From NCBI GenBank assembly GCA_038496675.1, contig CM076651.1, positions 25,746,148-25,810,147 on the forward strand: 64,000 nt of DNA, given 5' to 3'. The stretch's first letter is position 1. Each line of letters opens with the position of its first letter. The stretch comes from Rachycentron canadum. Lineage: Eukaryota > Chordata > Actinopteri > Carangiformes > Rachycentridae. The notes beneath the pieces were generated by a model that saw only the letters and a list, made by a program, of their open reading frames with translations, was not told the origin of the DNA and made no database searches. This document shows, one piece after another, positions 35,025-48,200 of the stretch. Made by a program: the position numbers and the translations under genes.

Positions 35025-37150
35025 CTGCAAAGCATCAGTGTAGCTTGTACATATTAGCCAAGTATCAGCCTGCCAAGCAACATGGGATAAAAGAAGCTTA
35101 GAGAGTACAGCTCCTTGCAACCTACGCACGTTACTGTAAAGGAAAGTGTTATAGAAAATGAAGCACTGACTCAGTACATGAAAGCCAAGGTCACAATCAT
35201 CCACCTATTTGTGCTCGAAATGTGTGGAGACCTTGGCTCTGTGAGTCTGAATTAACCATCTACCTGCTGGTGTTAACACTGGCTCTTGACTTCAATGCAG
35301 AGGAATACCTAACCCAAGCTACTTAGCATGTGTAGCCTCGCGAAGCTAAACAAGAGGAGAGGTTAGTGACTGTCTGTCAACTATGTACAGCAGTAGCCAG
35401 TTGATTCGGATGTACTTGCCGTTGTTGTTACTCTAACCCATGGGGGCCAGCTCACTGAAGTTTGGTGGCAAGGTGCTAATTTGGATATTGGTGCCATGAC
35501 ATCATTAATATGCATCTAAATATGGTATTTTGGACATTTCAAACTGTTTTCTATATGCCAGCTGTTGTACACACTTGAAATGCATGAATAGAGAGCATCC
35601 AAACACTGGAATGCACTCAAGTGACACTTCAGTGTGAAAACTGAAGTAAAAACCATTAATACTATCAAAAAAGGGTATTTTGGACTAAAGATGGTCATAT
35701 TAAAATAAAGAACACCAATAAAAACCATAATGATGAAATACCCTTTCATAATAAGAGCTATTTTTTAATAATTCATTATTATTATTTGTTCATTTCTATA
35801 TTTTACTCATTTATTTCATCACATTGTATTTATTTAATATTTGTGGCCTCGTTAAACATGTCTTTTACTCCGTACTGCATACATGCAATGTACAATTAAC
35901 ACAACACAAAGCACTATACTAACATTTCATTGTGGTATTGAATCATTAAATTTAAAATAATCATCAATTATTCATCATCAATCAATCATTAAACTCCTTA
36001 CAGCCTTGACAGCTGCATTAGGGGTCAAAGGTCTGAGACCACGTTCCCCATTCATTCAGCTGAAAATGTTCAGGACAGATTTAAAACTCTCCATTCTTCT
36101 GACAACATCAGCCCCAGATTCATTTTCCTGCTGGCTCCTGCAAAAAGTGAGATTGAATTGAAAAAAAAAAAAAAAAAGAGGAGCCTCCTGCTCTTCCTCC
36201 TCAGCTGGTCAAACACATGTCACTATCTGGAAACAGCATTTATCCTGAGGCTGAGGAAACCAGTATGTGGGAATCCAGCTGAGGCACTGAAGAAGCCAAC
36301 AGTTAACGCACACCCAGTGGGCACTTTGAAATCCACAAGTCACTGCGTGGGGTACCAGTACCTGCAGCCCTAAACTGAACCTCAATTATTTATTGTCATT
36401 TCAAAGTGATAATTGGAAGTTAATTTACCAAAATGTATCTCTTTCCAGTTTTCAACTACATCTACCTCACGTTCATATGGTAATAGCTTCATTTATACGG
36501 CCAGCAGAGAGCAGCATTGCTCTCTGTATGACAATGCTGAGAAATCAGTTTGTTACCTGCTGCTCTGCCAGTGGTGGAGGGTGTGTGTGTGTGTGGTCAG
36601 GGTGGTGTTCTGGATAAGGACTTCTGTAAAAGAAGAAAAGAAGAGTCAATGGGAATGGGAAAGAAAGAGAATAAAGCAACAGTGACTGACAGACGGGCGG
36701 GGGGGGACCTAAATATCATAATTCACTGCAGATCTGATGGGAGTCAGGAGATTAAAATTGAAATGCCTGAATAAGTTTGCGTTACATTCACAGTCACTTT
36801 GCACTGTGTTTCATTATCAGTGTGTCATACCCTCTAGTATGGAAGCTATCACCATCATTTCCTCCCTCACATATCAGCACATCCTTCCCTGTCATGCTTT
36901 AGTCTTTAATTGCAGTCATTCGTGCATTAACTCTCAAAAATAATAGTCAAAATCACTGCATACATTTCACTTTAGTCCTTGACTGACTCGTTTAAAGAAC
37001 ATTAAATGACATTTTCTTGTCTGCTGAGTGTATACTATCAAATACCATGAGCCTCATATTGAGTCGCACCCAATTATATTGAATTTTAATCTCAGATAAT
37101 CCCATAAAGAACTTCACTCACTGCCTTTTATCTGCATCTCCATCATCTTC
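35025..37150. other. Anonymous non-coding stretch
   Basis: No gene was recognised. A17 lies at 36161-36177 and a short GT run at about 36579-36594. The segment 35755-35990 is very AT-rich. Confidence 0.45.
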
Positions 37151-37297
37151 ATGAATCCAAAGAAAAGAAGAAAGCACCTCGTTCCTCCGTGGACAGACTC
37201 CTTTCCAAACAGTAGGATTGGTCCAAAAGCAAATGCAAATCTACGATGTACCAGCGTCCCCTGGGGGCTCAAAGCAGCATCTGTGGACCCATCCCTG
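37151..37297 (+). CDS. Weak candidate 5' coding exon
   Basis: A frame starts at ATG 37151 (MNPKKRRKHLVPPWTDSF) and stays open to a good donor, CTG then GTGAGT, at 37298. The encoded peptide is basic at the start and matches no family I know. The minus strand is also open over the same interval, so low stop density may explain it. Confidence 0.12.
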
Positions 37298-38860
37298 GTG
37301 AGTCTTTTATTGTATTGTATATAACAATTAAGAAAAATCAATTTCATATTATTTTGTTGCTAATTTATTATATCCTGTGTTACATTGTGTGATACTATGT
37401 TACTCCTCCAATTTTTTTGGTGGCGAGGAGAGGAAGGACATGGCCATTTGCTCTTCCTGTCTGAGTTCATGATGGTTCGTCTTTTTCGATTTGTTGTCGT
37501 GGGTCACCATGGCAACCGCACAGTAGCGGGGGCATGGGATGCAGGAGCAAGCTTTACATTCACAAAGCTCCTTGAATTACACTTATTTAGCAGCTGCGAA
37601 GAAACATATTGATGAAGACAAACGGTCGTGGAGTAATTTCAGTCTTATTAATGTCCAGAAAGAACTTAAGAGTAGGTGGTTAATAAGACTGGAGGTCACG
37701 TTTCAAGCACTTCAAGGTTCAAACTCTATGTCTTAGGTCAAAATACATCTTGAGAGCCTCTCTGAATCCATCGAGACGTGTCGACACAGACCCGAGAGCC
37801 AAACAAGTCACATCTGATTGGACCGAATATAACTTGGACCAGGTCTGACTCCGGCTTTGTTCTTGATTATTTGGAAGTGAATGGATCCAGTGAAGACCTT
37901 CGCTGTGTGGGTATGTGGGGACAGACTTCTCTCGTGTGTCTAAAGTGAATAGCCACTAATAATAATCCCCCCTTAATACTCTGCTATTACTTCGAGTGTT
38001 CTAGTCTGAGTCTGTTATGCTTCGATAACATGACACGGATTACCAGATCTTTCCTGACGTGCTCAATCTCTAAGTGATAAAATGGACCTAACACAAAAAT
38101 GTCATGAGCTAAACTTTTCCACTGTGGTTTGGACCAAAAGAGGACGAACTGTAGGAGTTTCTGCTCTCATTGGTGCTGACATAGAAAATGTGAAAAGACT
38201 ACTTCTCTTCCCCTTTTCCTGTGGCACAGATGCATTTTTTTCCGATGCGGTTGCTGAACCGCGGGTCACTGCAGAGAACGGCGAGATGTAGAACGCGAAC
38301 GCAGAAAAGTTGTCATTCATTGCACACTGCGCGGTATAATATGACCTTGTTTGAGAGTTGTGTCTGAAGCAGAGATCAACAGCGTAACAGAGGCAGACTC
38401 CAGACTAGACATCACATCAAACCTCCTTTTGACTTTTTCTTCCCTCTGCTCCTTGTCTACTTATTTATTCCAATCTCAGAACACCATGTTCCCAGAGAAT
38501 ATTTCACTTGAATATTTCACTACACACCCCCCTCCCCCACCCCCACTCTCTGTCTGTACGTTATAATATTTATTTATTTCAGGAATAATTTTTTGGCGAA
38601 TTACAGCAAAATGGCTACAGCTGTAATCAGAGGATAAGTAGCAGCCGACATGGCAGGTGTTTGAGGGGAGATAAGGCGAGAACCATTGTGAGACCGTGCC
38701 TCACTCCCATTTAAATGTTTTGGGGCTTCGACTTCCTTGTTTGATTTGTTACCTGCAGCTTCCCTGTGAGCTGTCAGGAGGGAGATAGCATGAGTTTTTC
38801 CTTAATGTGGTTTCTTGGGCTACTGTGTTTGTGCCGTCCTTTAGATGTTTAGGGGTTAGA
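37298..38860. other. Anonymous non-coding stretch
   Basis: No gene or recognised repeat. Overlapping frames on both strands at 38082-38320 are unrecognised. Confidence 0.45.
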
Positions 38861-38884
38861 TTTTTTTTTTTTTGGGGGGGGGGG
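38861..38884 (+). repeat. Oligo(T)-oligo(G) junction, T13G11
   Basis: Thirteen T directly followed by eleven G; second of three such junctions in the window. Confidence 0.9.
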
Positions 38885-39328
38885 CATGACTGCGTGGTGT
38901 CATGCAGAAGTCATGCATGTCAATGAAAGAGTTCATTATTAGATTAAAAGGAATCCTGGTTTAAACGCCGGTTTGCGGTTTCCCTCTCAACTTCAAAAGA
39001 GGGAGGAATAGCAGGCGGCTGCACACGTGTGCATGCATGTGCAGAAGGGGTTGGGGGCATGTAATGGACCGCGCACACGCTCACGCATCTGTACACAGGC
39101 GTGCAGATATATATTAAACCCACAATGACACACAGAAATACACACACTCACTTGTCTCTCAGGAGGCAGTTGTTAATTATATCACTGCGCTGTTTTGTTC
39201 CACCAAGTCCTCCAGAGAAGCTAAAGCCAATGTGTTCATGTTTGATTTTTGGCTGCAACACTCAGAGAGAAAACTGTTTCTACCATGCCCTTAGTCCTCC
39301 ATTATTAAGCCAATAAAGAAGTACTATC

Positions 39329-39393
39329 TGTGTGTGTGTGTGTGTGTGTGTGTGCATGCGTGTGACAGCGCTGGGGGTGGTGGTGGTGGTGGT
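39329..39393. repeat. (TG)13 and (TGG)n microsatellites
   Basis: TG units at 39329-39354, then 20 bp of unique sequence, then five or six GGT units ending at about 39393. Confidence 0.95.
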
Positions 39394-39973
39394 TCCTCTG
39401 TTGAAGCTGTGACTGCACAGTAGTCTCATTTTTATTAGCTCCCAGGACACAATGGACGCCAAGAGAAAATATCAGAGCCTGCACTGTCTTCCTTGCTTCC
39501 TTTCGTTTAAATTAAAGTGATATCTCATTGCTGTACAATAGACTAGCTGTCTAACAGCTGGGAAATGGAGAGGGATGATAGTGATGTCTGCCATCACTGA
39601 AAAGATATGTCTGCTTTGTTTCAAAACGTGTTTTGGGAGGAAGCTTACATGGGGATTTGGAGACGTGAAGAAGTTGTGAGGCCTGAATTAATGTTGCTGT
39701 GCCATGTCCCCCAAAGCTTGAGCCAGAATTACTTAATGTTTTAAATCAAAACAGTGGCAGGATGATTATGAGAGTTCTGATCAAACTATCTGTTGTAGTT
39801 CATTATAATGGGTTTGGTGGCAGAGACCGACTCCGCTTCCCAGCTCAGTTTTCAGGCTGATAGCAGGCTGCTTTGTCTTCAACACTTTAAAGAACTGTTA
39901 ACACACCAGTACAATCTTAAACACAAACTGCAAATAAGTCTTCAGTGTTACGAGTGCTGGACAAACTGAAAGT
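39394..39973. other. Anonymous non-coding stretch
   Basis: No gene or recognised repeat. Confidence 0.5.
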
Positions 39974-40090
39974 TTGACCTCATGCTGGGTTCAGGGGATC
40001 GACAAAGTCATTGGGGTCCATCCTCTGTATACCAAGAATGAAATTCATGAAAATCCATCCAGTAGTTGTTGAGATTTCAAGTGGTGGATT
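39974..40090 (+). repeat. Dispersed fish repeat fragment
   Basis: GATCGACAAAGTCATTGGGG, CCATCCTCTGTATACCAAG, AATTCATGAAAATCCATCC and AGTAGTTGTTGAGATTTC are phrases of a common teleost dispersed repeat. It precedes the related-looking tandem block at 40577. Confidence 0.55.
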
Positions 40091-40576
40091 ATTTAAAAAG
40101 ACACTCTAACTCTTTGTTTGCAGTGGTATCGCCTCTGGTGGATTCAGCCTCTTCCTCTGAGTCTAACAACAGCTCCTGTGCCTCCCCCTCGCCTACTCAT
40201 GGCTACAGTGCATTACCAAGCCGAATACACACTGCCAGTGACCATGATGAAAGCATTACAACATACATGCAGTGTTACAAACTCGCTATAGCTATAACTC
40301 ACTAACTCAGTTTTGGAGGAATGGGTTGCCCCTGTAGGTGTGCAAACAGTACAGCAGGACTGGACATACTGGGAAACCTGGATACTAGATGCTGGTTCTA
40401 CTGCAGCAAACACAGTAGAACCAGTGTGGCCTTTTGTGCAGAACATGGTGTAACATGCTGTGACCAGTCCACATCGTCTCTATTCGTCCCATTAATGATT
40501 ATTTTTGTTTTTCAGGAAAGAATCTCCACCACCTGAATTGCAGCATCAAATAATGGCCGAAACATTATGACATCGT
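40091..40576. other. Spacer between repeat blocks
   Basis: No gene was recognised. An inverted pair, CTGGTTCTACTGC (40391-40403) and its near reverse complement within CACAGTAGAACCAG (40411-40424), forms a short stem. Confidence 0.45.
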
Positions 40577-41080
40577 AGTGAAGTTGACCTTGGACCATTT
40601 GGATGTATTATGTCATCGCTTCATTTCATCTGGATGGACGTTTGAGTTGTTAGCGTGAATTCCTGAGTTATGGCCAAAATTATGTTTTGTAAGGTGACAG
40701 TGACCTTCGACCACTGGACTGTAATCAATTCATCCTCGAATCCAAAAGAAAGCTTGTGTCGGTGGTAATGAAATTCCCTCTGGCTGTTCCTGATATATTG
40801 CATTCAAAAGAACACCATGACCATGAACTTTAACCTTTGACCACCAAAATCTAATCAGTTTATCTTTGAGTCCAAGTAAATGTTTGCGCCAAATCAAAGC
40901 AAATACCCTCAAGGTGGCCATGAGATACCAGATTCAAGAGGCTAAAGCCCTGTTTTGTGAGGTCACGTGAGCTTTTAACCTTTGACCACCAAAATCAGTT
41001 CATCCAAGTGAATGTTCATGGCAACTGTGAAGAAAATCACTCAAGGTGTTACTGAGATATTGCATTCACAAGCTTAGACA
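40577..41080 (+). repeat. Degenerate tandem array, about four units of 120-140 bp
   Basis: A unit built on a GACCTTCGACCACYRRA-type start, TCATCCTYGARTCC, a middle AAATTCCCTC-type phrase and an end GATATTGCATTCA recurs at about 40590, 40698, 40830 and 40975. Good word matches: TTTGACCACCAAAATC in units three and four, and GATATTGCATTCA/GATATATTGCATTCA in units two and four. Similar arrays are frequent in teleost genomes. The units are well diverged, so the array is old. Confidence 0.6.
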
Positions 41081-41136
41081 GTCCCAGACACATAATATCT
41101 CTGACTGCAGCTGCTGCAATGGCATAAAAAAAACTG

Positions 41137-41220
41137 CTGTGTGAATTGGTGACTGTGTCTTGTAACGTAAAACACTTTGAGTGGTCGATAAGCCTAGAAA
41201 AGCTGTATTAGTCCATTTAG
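41137..41220 (+). repeat. Dispersed repeat 3' end
   Basis: GTAAAACACTTTGAGTGGTC, GATAAGCCTAGAAAAGC and AGTCCATTTAG match a common fish repeat terminus of the form aagcgctttgagtggtc...tagaaaagcgctatataa...gtccattta. Only this end is preserved. Confidence 0.6.
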
Positions 41221-43260
41221 CATTCAGACCGCTGGAGATGGCAGCAGAGTCTTGAGACAGGCTCTTGTACCCTTGATGTTAATTAGGTTCCTTATTTTAA
41301 ATAGTGGAAGAAAATAACAAATTTTCACTGTCTGGAAGAATGTTACTAAATATACCTTCATAATACAAATGGTAGCTTTCTCTTCATTTCACAACAAATA
41401 ATATTTGTTAATACTTAATTTAAATATGGGGAAGTGGAATCAAGACAGCGAGTCAAATCACCAACAATGACATTATATTTAAATAAATCCTGAATCAATT
41501 CTTATACAGGACGTTTGGCTGCTTCTGTCCTCAGGTGTCATTATGTATTTTTCTTGCCAACAAATCTCGTAATCCAAATCCACACCAGACATTAATATAA
41601 TATGAGTTGAACTTGTTCACTCTTGGTTTCTAAAGCAGGCACTTGTGCCGCTGCTGTTGTGAGAGTGAAGTGAAGCAGTCTGCAGAGAGCTGATGGTCCA
41701 GGTCGCAGCAGAGCTGACCTGGTGCTCAGAGCCTTGACGAGAGAGAAAGAACAAAGGCCAACAGGACTCACCGGTCAGCAAGATCTGTGGAGGACGTCAT
41801 TCTGAGGTGTGAAGAGTGGAGAATTGTGGGAAATGATGTTCTCCATAGCTTTCCTTTGTCTGTGGAACAAAGGTGGTGTCCCCCATACACAGACACATCA
41901 CTGAGTGGAGCACAGTGTAGGGTATGAACGACCAGCAGAGTGAGAATGGACCTGAAAAGACCAGCTCACATGTTGAACCTGATCCCCTGATGACATGTCA
42001 GACCTCACAATGAGCCCAGTGTTGCATTTCTTTGGTTTTCCACAGAGAAAACCAATAAAACCAGTAAGACCACTTCAGTCGCCGGACTGGCTCCGGCCCT
42101 AAAAACTCTCTCTCTCTCTCTCTCTCTGCCATCACAACAGTACAACCAGGCCATTCGATCTAAACAAACACACACCTGCTGGTGATGTGTTTGAAACTGG
42201 GACATGCTGCAGACATAATGGAAACACCCTCAAAGTCAAAATCAAATAGAGCACTGACTTTTGTTTGCCACATCAAAGCGACTCCAGACGGTGGTAAAAA
42301 GACGTCTGGTGTATAAAAGACAGGTTAGACAAAAGCAGAGGAGTGCATTTGAAAAAATCTCCTGGCTTCCTCTCTTCTGCTGCAATTATCTTGAATTTGC
42401 TGCAGGCTGTTGAAGTTTGTCATCTGTTGTCTGCAGGAGAGGTGGCAAAAAAAAATCGAAGTAATTGTGCTTTTTAACACCGAACTCTCTGGACTCAAAA
42501 CAGAAAATTAGATTTTGCCTCTTCAACCCTTTGTCACCTTTTTTGTGTCCTTTGTGGAGTATGTGAATGATGATAAATGTCGTCTAAATGCAGTACTTGC
42601 ATTAAAAAAAAAAAAAGAGTGAGGGAGCAGTTTGACAATGTTGTCGTACTACTAACAAATCAGAAGTGTCAGGGATGTTTGCCATGCAAATCTAACATGC
42701 ATCCCCTCTTTGTCTTCCGCGCGTTCCTTTTAATCCTCATTCTTCTGAAGTCAGAGCCGAAAAACACAAAGGTTTGTTTTTAGTTGGCAGGGCTTCCTGA
42801 TCTGCTGCCGCTAATTGACACTCACAAGATTTGAGAGTCGGAGCGAAGGCAAACATGCCATAAAACTTTCATGATCAAACAATGTTGGCTTCGCTGTCTG
42901 ACAGATTATTGTGGAGGAAACCACGTCTACTCTGCGAGGCCCAGGTTAAAAACTCAATTGTAAGGGAGTTAAGGAGGGAGTTTATGAGCTCTCTGTGTGT
43001 GTATCTTTAAGATGATTCTCTCTCTGCTAAAAATCCTTACTTCCTTTAAAAGTAGAGTGTGTTCAGGCCTGTTCAGGTGTGTGTGTGTGTACTGGAGGAG
43101 GGGAGGGGACCCTTCTGCACTAACCCCAAAAAGTCATCTTCACTGTGGCAGCTACTCCTGATGAAGGGGAGCCAGATTTTGTTCCACACCACCAGTCTCT
43201 TCCCTCTCTCCCTCTTCATCTAACCCGCTCTCTTACTTGTTCTCCACCTCTGGCTCTACT
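41221..43260. other. Anonymous non-coding stretch
   Basis: No gene was recognised. Simple sequence: (CT)11 at 42106-42127, A-run at about 42604-42615, GT run near 43078-43090. Confidence 0.45.
42106..42127. repeat. (CT)n microsatellite
   Basis: Eleven uninterrupted CT units. Confidence 0.95.
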
Positions 43261-43277
43261 CTCTCTCTCTCTCTCTC
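43261..43277. repeat. (CT)n microsatellite
   Basis: About eight CT units in a wider pyrimidine-rich region (43198-43300). Confidence 0.9.
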
Positions 43278-43364
43278 CCACTGCGCCTGCTTCAGCTCTC
43301 ACTCTGAAACCTCTTTGGACTCCTGTGAAGAACCTCATCTGAGGGTTCACGCAAAACTAGATCC

Positions 43365-43417
43365 TTTTTTTTTTTTTCCTTTTTTTTGCGGTTGGGGTGG
43401 GGGGGGTGGGGGGGGGG
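43365..43417 (+). repeat. Oligo(T) then G-rich tract with G-quadruplex potential
   Basis: T runs at 43365-43377 and 43380-43387 are followed by G4-T-G8-T-G10 at 43394-43417. The G runs easily supply four GGG blocks with one-base loops, the textbook intramolecular quadruplex pattern. Confidence 0.9.
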
Positions 43418-44307
43418 TCCTCTTTTGAGGCTCTTTGATGCAAAACTTTACATCTCCTTCCTTTCACAGAAAGTTAAGAGTACACTTCCAAAGAAGCTGT
43501 CTTTCTGCGAATAATTCTTCCGAGACTCATCTTTGGTGGAGGACTATCAAAGCGAAGAGTCTTCAAAACAGATATGATTACAGCTGCATGATATGACTAT
43601 TTCTTAACCCTACAGCGGACAGGATGGGCGGCCTTGCTGCAGACAGAGAGACAGGGAAACATGACGACATTACATGCACAAAGACTCTAGCACACATGCA
43701 GAGCCGACCTGCAACAGTCGAGCTAAGCAGTGCAGGGATGTTTCTAATTGGAAAGTGTGCATCCAGAATCCTAATGATCCTCCAAACCCTTTTAACATTC
43801 ACTTGATATTCACAGTGTCTCCCTGTAGGTGTTATGCAAGCTGGGTTTCAAAACACCACTATCTGTTTTTTTTTTTTTTTTTTTGTCTTTTGAAGACATG
43901 ATTGTCATTTGACGGATATTATTCTATGAAAATCACAGAGGAAACACGAGGAGCTGAATGGCTTGAATCCACCTGCCTATAGGCAGTCGGAAAATAAAAC
44001 ATTTCGCATATCTGAAGGTTCAGTAAATGCAGTTTCGGAGCTTTGTGTTTCTGTGATACATTTTTTTTTATCTCAGTAAGTTATTCACAATAAAAGCCCA
44101 ATCAGGCTGGTGCTGAGCCAAGCTAACAGTATGCTGCTCACCGTGACGCTTTGCGTTCACACTCCACTGTGACCTTGCTCGCGAAAGGTCTCCGCGCTCT
44201 TTTCTGTCGACTATTTTTGTGAGCATGAAAAGATTTTTTTTTTTTTCTCCCAAGCGTGTGCTCCTCTTAAGTTGGCACATCGCCTTCCCCATCCTCCCTA
44301 CGCCATC

Positions 44308-44334
<27 letters not shown>
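44308..44334. repeat. (CA)n microsatellite
   Basis: About 13 CA units, uninterrupted. Confidence 0.95.
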
Positions 44335-44338
<4 letters not shown>

Positions 44339-45204
44339 TCTATTTGGCTTCTTTAAGTGTTTTAATTAGTGGCTTTTGAATAATTTGTTAAAAGTGTTGG
44401 GATGCTGCCGAGTGTCTACCCACAAGGAGGTAAAAGGTGTGTGTGGGATGATGGTGGCGACAGGACTCTTAATCCTCTGTTCTCCTTTGCAATGGGAGGC
44501 GAGAGAAAACAGGTGTAGCAAAAGAAAACAGAAGAAGTGACTATGAATTAGAGCGAGAGAGAAAGAGAGAGAAATCACTCAGGTTTCATTTGCTGGAAAG
44601 CTTGTACACCTGTCGAGTGTTCGCAATTAGCCGTCAATTACCAGCAGTTGTGCTTTGGCCATCTGTCCATAAACGCTACATCTTCCCTATTATCAGAGCA
44701 GACACTGTAGCAACAGAGGGAAGTGATCGTACATGCTCTGAGCCACACATACGCTTTCCTCTCCTTTCTGACCTCAGCAGGAGTGACAGTTTAACTGGCA
44801 TAGATGTTGGTTTAACACACGCCAGGGATGTTGCAAACCGAGGAGGAATGAGGGAGGCAGGGAGGGAGGGATGTTGGGGTCAGGCCTGCCTCCTCTCCAG
44901 TTAATTGGCCTAGCTTGTAGCGTGCGCTTGACAGATTGAATTATCAAGCCGACTCCACGGTCTGCAATCCCCCCGCGGTATATCCTGGTTGACTATTAAT
45001 GACCAGCTACAGCAGCCTCCTCTGTTCTGCCCGGCTCTGCTGCTGTTCTCTCTGTACTGCTCTCGTTTCTCCCCCTCCGTGCTCCCTTATTTAAAACCTT
45101 AAGCAGAGAATTTCCCCACGTCTGTCTGTCTCCGACCATGCTGCTGGACGCCCTTTGGTCTTTCAAATTCAGTTTTCTCAAAAGAAGAAATAAACTTTAT
45201 AGCC

Positions 45205-45208
<4 letters not shown>

Positions 45209-45236
<28 letters not shown>
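45209..45236. repeat. Poly(T) tract, T28
   Basis: The longest homopolymer in the window. It could be a reverse-strand retroposon tail; no body was recognised. Confidence 0.95.
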
Positions 45237-45239
<3 letters not shown>

Positions 45240-48200
45240 GCAAAAAAGTTGAACTTCCTTTCGTGCGATGGGGAAGCATAATTGGCTCTACACAGCCAGC
45301 CCCCTCCGTTTCACTCTTGATGAGAAGGTACGGCCAGAGCAATGGTGCAGATAATGACAAACAGTGGAAACAGGATGCAGGTTGATCTCCCCTCACTCTG
45401 CGTTCTGTTGTACAGACAACTCTAATGAAGAATCAGCAAGGGTGAAATAGAAATGACAGAACAAAGTTGCTATGTGGCTCAGAGTTCATTATGGCCCATG
45501 TCCTGAAAGCTCAGGCACAAACGCAGCCCTTCAACAGTGGTTAATTTCAGTATATATTTGCTGCCTGACCGGTTTACTCATTTTGTTTCTTTTCTTTTCT
45601 TTCAAGATTTGTTTTACAGCATTTGTACTTTTTTTTTTTTTGCTCTGTAGTCCACACATGAGTGGATGGTGAAATCCAAGTGAATAATATTACTGCACTG
45701 TCTTTAACATTAACATAAAAAAATGTATCCAACGAGATGTGATAATGAATTACATCAGTGCTTGTGTGAGGAAGCTGTGGCCTGTGCGAATAAAGCTCAT
45801 GTTGCTCTCATGTCTGCTGGATCTGTAAACAGGCAACTGTTTGACAACAAGTTCAATCAATTTAAAAGTTAAGAATATACCAGTGTTGTGTTCACAGCTT
45901 GCTTCTGCTTCACCTGATAGGCCATGAAATCACTTACTGTTGGTTTAAACAGCTAGAAAATATTTCTCTTTTAAAAGCACAATACTCAGAACAATGCAGT
46001 GCTTGAGAAACATCACAGCCCTAATGACTCATCCTTTGCCCACAATAGATATTGGACAAGACTTTGAAGATATGAGGCGCTTTAGGAAACGTTGGACCTG
46101 TTTCAGTTTGAAACCTCGGCGGCCGTGTTGTCGTCAGGAAACTGAGGCGATTGGGAACAATGGCGGAGACACCTGCCTCGCACCTGATTGGTTGTTATGA
46201 GTCAGGGATACCAGACACTGGTGAATGCAACATGGGCGACCAAAGCAATCAAACAACAATTTGTCTCATCACTTTGAGCAAATTCACAACGCTGAATATG
46301 AAGAGTGCATGGCTCAATAATAATAAGAGAGACCAATAAGCACTAAAGTAATCATTCATAAATCAAAACTGAGGTAAAAACAACCATATATATAAATATC
46401 ACACACACCCACACACATATATATGACAACATATAAATCGATGCAGTTATTTATGAGAAGAAAATACATCCCAGAATAAAACTGTTCTGCAGTCATCCTG
46501 AGAAACAGAGTGGATGTCGTTTTATAAAAGTTAGAACCGTTGGTGCTGTATCTGCTGTTGCAGCAGAAAACGCGGAAGAATGAGGAAAAACTCTTCACCG
46601 ACTGGACAACGCACACGCACCACAACAAAACGCTGCGGGTTACCCCAAAACTGGACTACCTTACAAAACAAAGTTTCTAGGGGGCTCACGGAGTTATTTC
46701 CATGACTTAGTGTGATTCAGGCCATGTTACACTCATGTAGTCAGACTCAAAATAGGCTTCATCATTTCCCAGCATCACTAAATGTGTTGTCAACTTCTAC
46801 ACATTTCTGTATTTGTGTTGCTTTGCTGTTGAATTGTGAATGTGTTTCTCAATTTGCTCTTTTTTTTCCCCCCCTGCAGCATTTATTTCTAAATGCTGTG
46901 TGCGCACTGTTGAATCTGTGAAGGTGTTTTCTTCACTTGCTTTTGTTTTGTCTGCGTGTCAGCTTTTCTAAGGTTGCTGTGCGTTGAGCTCTCAGGGCCG
47001 CCGTATGTGGAAAACAAAAAGCACCATAAAAGAAAAAACTCAACTCTCCTCATGGGTAGAAACCTGTAGTGTTTTTATTTGATTTCTGAGAACTTGGCCT
47101 TTAAAGTTATTATAGCGACAATCTCATCTCAGTTAAAGCCTGTTTGTGTTTGACAGAGTCTGTACAAATTGACCAGCCCCTCAAGGTGAAGGGGGATTTA
47201 TATAGTGTTTCCTGGCAATTAGGCAGAAGTGGCACGCTTTTTACGCAGTCTGAAGTCCACCTAGAGTAAAATGAAACGTAGGAAAGACTCCCCTTTTGTC
47301 CAGACTGGCATATTTCTCAGTTTGAAACTGAGGCTGGTTTAATGGTGATGATGGTGCCGCCTCCCGCTGCGGCTAAAACCAGGCTGCCTGCTGGCTTCCT
47401 GACAACCCTGGCATTACTGTATAATCAGTGCTTACCATCACTTTGCACCAGGCGGATACACAGAAACAACACACACATGCGCACGGACACGCTTCCACTC
47501 CCGGTTGTAGACAAATAAAAATGCATCAGCTCGTGCGTGAAGAGTGACTCACGTCGAGCGCATGCGAACATGCACGTCGTCGCTCCACATGACGACAGCA
47601 CACGCTCAACCTGAGCCAGTCTCTCCATACAAGCAAGCCTTTCACATCCTTGCCCACTCTCACTCGTGCACACATTCGCAGCTTGTGTGTGGGCCATTGT
47701 GAGTGACAGAGAGTAGTAGTGTTGGTTATCAGTGCGTGTCGTCTTAAAATGCCAGACGTGGGCGTCTTACTTGAAGATAAGATATTGAGAGATGTGAAGG
47801 CGAGGCTTGCAGACCAACTTCAGCACACACTTAGTGTGCCAAGATAACTGTATAGAAGGTGTGTGTATGAGTGTGTGACCGAAAAAGAAAAGGAAGGAGT
47901 AAAGCGAAAGGACCATGCAGGGGGGGAGAGAGAGAGAATCCCATTCCAATTATCTCTCCAAGCCTGTCCCCGAGACAAATGTCAGATAAGACTTTTGCAG
48001 TGATAAAACCCACCTGACCCTTCAGGACTTTTGACCCTTCTCAGACTCGGTCGCACTAAGACTCTTGTTACATTGTCTCTCCCGATAGGCTGCTGAGCCC
48101 AAAGGGGAAATGGGGTTTCTTCCTCCGTTGAATTAATTCCATAAAATAAGGCTTTTCTTTTTTAAACCTGTGTCTATCTCTGTATCTGTGTGTCTGTATT

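Noticed and set aside
43145..43428. Leu/Ser-rich frames resembling a signal peptide
   Set aside because: Generated by a pyrimidine-rich (CT)n region.
46855..46922. Very strong acceptor (C-rich tract then CAG at about 46879) with a short open stretch after it
   Set aside because: The following GT context is weak, the peptide is not recognisable, and polypyrimidine tracts are common here.
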